Shown piece after piece: positions 6,223-8,481 of a stretch of 8,481 bases of DNA (position 1 is the first letter of the stretch; the number at the start of each line of letters is the position of its first letter). The DNA is from Chloroflexota bacterium (GTDB lineage Bacteria > Chloroflexota > Dehalococcoidia > SHYB01). The notes below the pieces were generated by a model, which saw only the letters and a list, made by a program, of their open reading frames with translations, ran no database searches and was not told the origin of the DNA. The position numbers were made by a program, and so were the translations under genes. The DNA is taken from positions 1-8,481 of the forward strand of contig JACQEE010000179.1 in NCBI GenBank assembly GCA_016200725.1, written 5' to 3'.

Positions 6223-7299
6223 ATGCGCATCGTCACCCCTGTCTTAGCCATCGTTGCGTTGGTCGTCGCCACAGCATGTGGCGGCAGCACGACCATGACG
6301 GCCACGGTCGCACCTTCGCCTTCTACGCCCGCCGCAGGAGCGTCTCCCACCAGCGTTGCCTCGGCTCGCAGCGCGACGTGGACGCCGGTAGCATCTGAGG
6401 CTGATGGCCCCGGCGCGCGCCGTGATGCCTCGCTCGTCTTCGACGGCCCCCGCCAGCGTCTCCTGCTCTTCGGCGGCCGTCGCGGCGGCCAGCCGCTCGC
6501 CGACCTCTGGGCCTACGACCTCAAAGCGGGTCGATGGTCGCAGATCGCCGCGCCGAGTGGCCCCGCTGCTCGATTTGGCCACGTTGCTGCCACCGACGCC
6601 AAGCGCAACCAGATGGTGGTCTTCACCGGGCAGGGCTCGAAGTTCTTCAACGACGCGTGGATGTTCGATCTCACGTCGAACCAATGGCGCGATGTCACGC
6701 CGAGCAGTGCCAAGCCCGCTGAGCGCTACGGCTCGTGCATCGGCTACGACGATGTTCGCGACGTCTTCTACATCTCGCACGGCTTCACCAACCAGGGCCG
6801 CTTCGACGACACGTGGGCATGGAACCCAGCCACGCAACAGTGGGCTGATGTTTCGCCCCAGTCCGGCATGCGGCCCATCAAACGCTGCCTACACCGCTGT
6901 TCCTACGACACGCAGAGCAGCGGGATGCTCCTCTTCGGCGGCCAATCTAACGAGATTGCCTTCCTTGGCGACCTCTGGCGCTACGATCCTGTCTCGAAGA
7001 CATGGACGGAGCAGAAGCCGGATGGGTTTACGCCTGCCCCTCGCATGTTTTCATCGTTCGATGCCGTCGCCTCCGGCCGCTTCGTCGTCTATGGCGGCAA
7101 CACGACAACGGGCCCTGTTGACGATGTGTGGCTTTACGACACCCGCGCTGGATGGCAGCAGGTCTCCGTTCGGGCCGGTCCCAGCAGCCGCGCCAGCGAG
7201 GCCACCGCTGTCGATCCCCAGACGGGTGCCCTTTACGTCTTCGGCGGTGTCGGCGACAAGGAGTTCGGCGACCTCTGGCGTCTCACCCCAAATCCTTAG
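6223..7299 (+). CDS. Kelch-repeat lipoprotein, predicted six-bladed propeller
   Basis: A secreted, membrane-anchored beta-propeller of unknown ligand. The 358 residues start with a signal peptide and lipobox ATAC (Cys19), then a Ser/Thr/Pro/Ala linker (about 22-50). Six kelch units follow at about 65-109, 116-158, 167-210, 219-265, 273-315 and 322-355. Typical units carry a FGG or VYGG turn followed by DLWxYD and a Trp, as in LLFGG/DLWAYD (81-85, 94-99) and LLFGG/DLWRYD (236-240, 250-255). The last unit stops after DLWRLTPNP without its Trp strand, while TWTPV at 52-56 precedes the first unit; the propeller is probably closed by that N-terminal strand. GAGG at 6215-6218 lies 4 nt before the ATG. 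The gene lies 60 bp after the ATPase and 18 bp before the CoA transferase, suggesting one transcript. Kelch proteins have varied binding or enzymatic roles, so no function is assigned. Confidence 0.88.
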   Translation: MRIVTPVLAIVALVVATACGGSTTMTATVAPSPSTPAAGASPTSVASARSATWTPVASEADGPGARRDASLVFDGPRQRLLLFGGRRGGQPLADLWAYDLKAGRWSQIAAPSGPAARFGHVAATDAKRNQMVVFTGQGSKFFNDAWMFDLTSNQWRDVTPSSAKPAERYGSCIGYDDVRDVFYISHGFTNQGRFDDTWAWNPATQQWADVSPQSGMRPIKRCLHRCSYDTQSSGMLLFGGQSNEIAFLGDLWRYDPVSKTWTEQKPDGFTPAPRMFSSFDAVASGRFVVYGGNTTTGPVDDVWLYDTRAGWQQVSVRAGPSSRASEATAVDPQTGALYVFGGVGDKEFGDLWRLTPNP

Positions 7300-7317
7300 T
7301 CTCAGCACGAGGTATTC

Positions 7318-8481
7318 ATGCTTCCCCTCGACAACGTCAAAGTGCTCGACCTGACCGCGCTGGCGCCCGGGCCCTTCTGCTCGATGGTGCTCGGCGACCT
7401 CGGCGCGGACGTGCTCCTCATCGAGCCCCCGCAGGCCATCCGACCGGCAGGGCCTCCCAACCCCAACCCGCAGCCCGCGCGCGACAACGCCCTCGACAAC
7501 CTGCGCCGCAACAAACGCAGCCTCGTGCTCAACCTCAAGGAGCAGGCCGCTCGCGAGGTCTTCTACAAACTCGCCAAAGATGCCGACGTGGTAATGGAGG
7601 GGTTCCGTCCAGGAGTCACCAAGCGCATGGGCGTCGACTACGAGACGCTGCGCGGCATCAACAAACGCATCGTCTACTGCTCGATTTCCGGCTATGGCCA
7701 GGACGGCCCGTACCGCGATCTACCCGGTCACGACGTGAACTACATCTCGTTCGCCGGCGTCCTCGGCCTCATCGGCTCCCGCGATGGCCAGCCCTCGATA
7801 CCGTACAACCTCATCGCCGACTTCGCGGGCGGCGGCTACCTCTCGGCGCTCACCATCCTCACCGCGCTCTGGGCGCGCCAGCGCACCGGCGAGGGCCAGT
7901 ACCTCGATATGTCGCTCATGGACGGCAGCATGTACCTGCTCGCCGACTCCGTGGGGCGCTACTACCAGACGGGCGAGGTACCCAAGCGAGGGCAGGTGCG
8001 CCTCAATGGCGGCTTCCCCGACTACCAGGCCTATCGCTGCAAGGACGACAAGTACCTGACGATCGGCTCGCTGGAGTACAAGTTCTGGGTGAACACCTGC
8101 AAGGCAGTCGGACGGGAAGACCTCATCGAGACGCGACAGACGCAGCCCGAAGAGGGTCTCGCCGCGCTGCGCAAGATCTTCGCCACCAAGACGCGCGACG
8201 AATGGTTCGACATCCTCTCCAAGCAGGACATCTGCGTCGGCAAGGTGAACACCCTCGACGAACTCGAGCGCGATCCGCAGGTGCAGGCGCGCAACATGAG
8301 GGTGGAGCTGAAAGGCCCCGACGGCCTCCGCGTCCACGAGGTGGGCATCGCGGCCCACCTGCGCGGCACCCCCGGCGCGATTCGCACCCCCGGCCACTCG
8401 CCCGGCGCGGACACTGTCGCCGTGCTCAAGTCCCTCGGCTACACGCAAGTGCAGATCGACACGATGCTCAAGTCCGGCACC
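7318..8481 (+). CDS. CoA transferase III (CaiB/BaiF) family protein, alpha-methylacyl-CoA racemase-like, 3' end cut
   Basis: The family either moves CoA between carboxylic acids or epimerises 2-methylacyl-CoA thioesters. The frame is open from the ATG at 7318 (GAGG at 7309-7312, 5 nt before) to the window edge: 388 codons, no stop. Usual lengths are about 360-420, so little is missing. Family features include LDLTALAPGPFCSMVLGDLG (10-29) and ADVLLIEPP (30-38), NKRSLVLNLK (65-74), GYGQDGPYRDLPGHDVNY (125-142), LIADFAGGG (165-173), GEGQYLDMSLMDG (191-203) and the C-terminal TPGHSPGADT (357-366). His138 and Asp168 are 30 residues apart, as are catalytic His126 and Asp156 of the mycobacterial racemase MCR. 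Family transferases keep the Asp (Asp169 in formyl-CoA transferase) but not this His. The racemase-like reading is therefore favoured, though the true substrate is unknown. The start is 18 bp after the kelch gene. Confidence 0.92.
   Translation, partial: MLPLDNVKVLDLTALAPGPFCSMVLGDLGADVLLIEPPQAIRPAGPPNPNPQPARDNALDNLRRNKRSLVLNLKEQAAREVFYKLAKDADVVMEGFRPGVTKRMGVDYETLRGINKRIVYCSISGYGQDGPYRDLPGHDVNYISFAGVLGLIGSRDGQPSIPYNLIADFAGGGYLSALTILTALWARQRTGEGQYLDMSLMDGSMYLLADSVGRYYQTGEVPKRGQVRLNGGFPDYQAYRCKDDKYLTIGSLEYKFWVNTCKAVGREDLIETRQTQPEEGLAALRKIFATKTRDEWFDILSKQDICVGKVNTLDELERDPQVQARNMRVELKGPDGLRVHEVGIAAHLRGTPGAIRTPGHSPGADTVAVLKSLGYTQVQIDTMLKSGT

Noticed and set aside
6967..7280. Exact 14-mer GGCGACCTCTGGCG repeated 300 bp apart (6967-6980 and 7267-7280)
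   Set aside because: Both copies encode the same GDLWR segment of kelch blades 4 and 6, so the protein repeat explains it; it is not a separate DNA element.
6404..7354. Second plus-strand frame across the kelch gene (316 codons)
   Set aside because: Out of frame with clear kelch repeats. The product is Ser/Arg/Thr-rich low-complexity sequence and overlaps the next gene's start.
7720..8448. Long minus-strand open frame opposite the CoA transferase gene (242 codons)
   Set aside because: Shadow of a strongly conserved coding frame, with a repetitive Ala/Val/Glu-rich product.

Overview
The window looks like a piece of a GC-rich bacterial chromosome. Coenzyme F420 genes, lipoproteins with long Thr/Pro-rich linkers, an oligopeptide-type ABC system and a CaiB/BaiF-family CoA transferase together suggest a Chloroflexota-like bacterium (for example a Dehalococcoidia or SAR202 relative). 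That assignment is inference from gene content; no marker gene here settles it. Eight protein-coding genes are supported, two of them cut by the window edges. No tRNA, rRNA, CRISPR array, transposase or phage gene was seen, and no stretch above 300 bases lacks a gene.

Left half, minus strand, in transcription order from 5046 downward: a large lipoprotein with a solute-binding domain (5046-2770); a 225-bp gap holding an inverted pair of short palindromic repeats and a good promoter; an F420-dependent NADP oxidoreductase (fno, GTG start at 2544); cofE, the F420-0 gamma-glutamyl ligase, 19 bp later; an unrecognised 208-residue gene with much lower GC (963-337); and the first 51 codons of glmU (153-1), preceded by a candidate promoter and a leader hairpin with a T-rich tail.

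Right half, plus strand, read divergently from the solute-binding protein: an oligopeptide/dipeptide-type ABC ATPase (TTG start at 5134), a six-repeat kelch lipoprotein (6223), and an alpha-methylacyl-CoA racemase-like member of the CoA transferase III family (7318, running off the right edge). Gaps of 60 and 18 bp suggest co-transcription.

fno and cofE form a small F420 unit: cofE completes the cofactor's glutamate tail and fno exchanges hydride between F420 and NADP. The solute-binding lipoprotein and the ATPase plausibly belong to one peptide importer, but no permease gene lies here. I saw no clearly new biological system. The points most worth a second look are the PsbP-like/solute-binding fusion, the inverted repeat pair, the low-GC orphan gene and the glmU leader.
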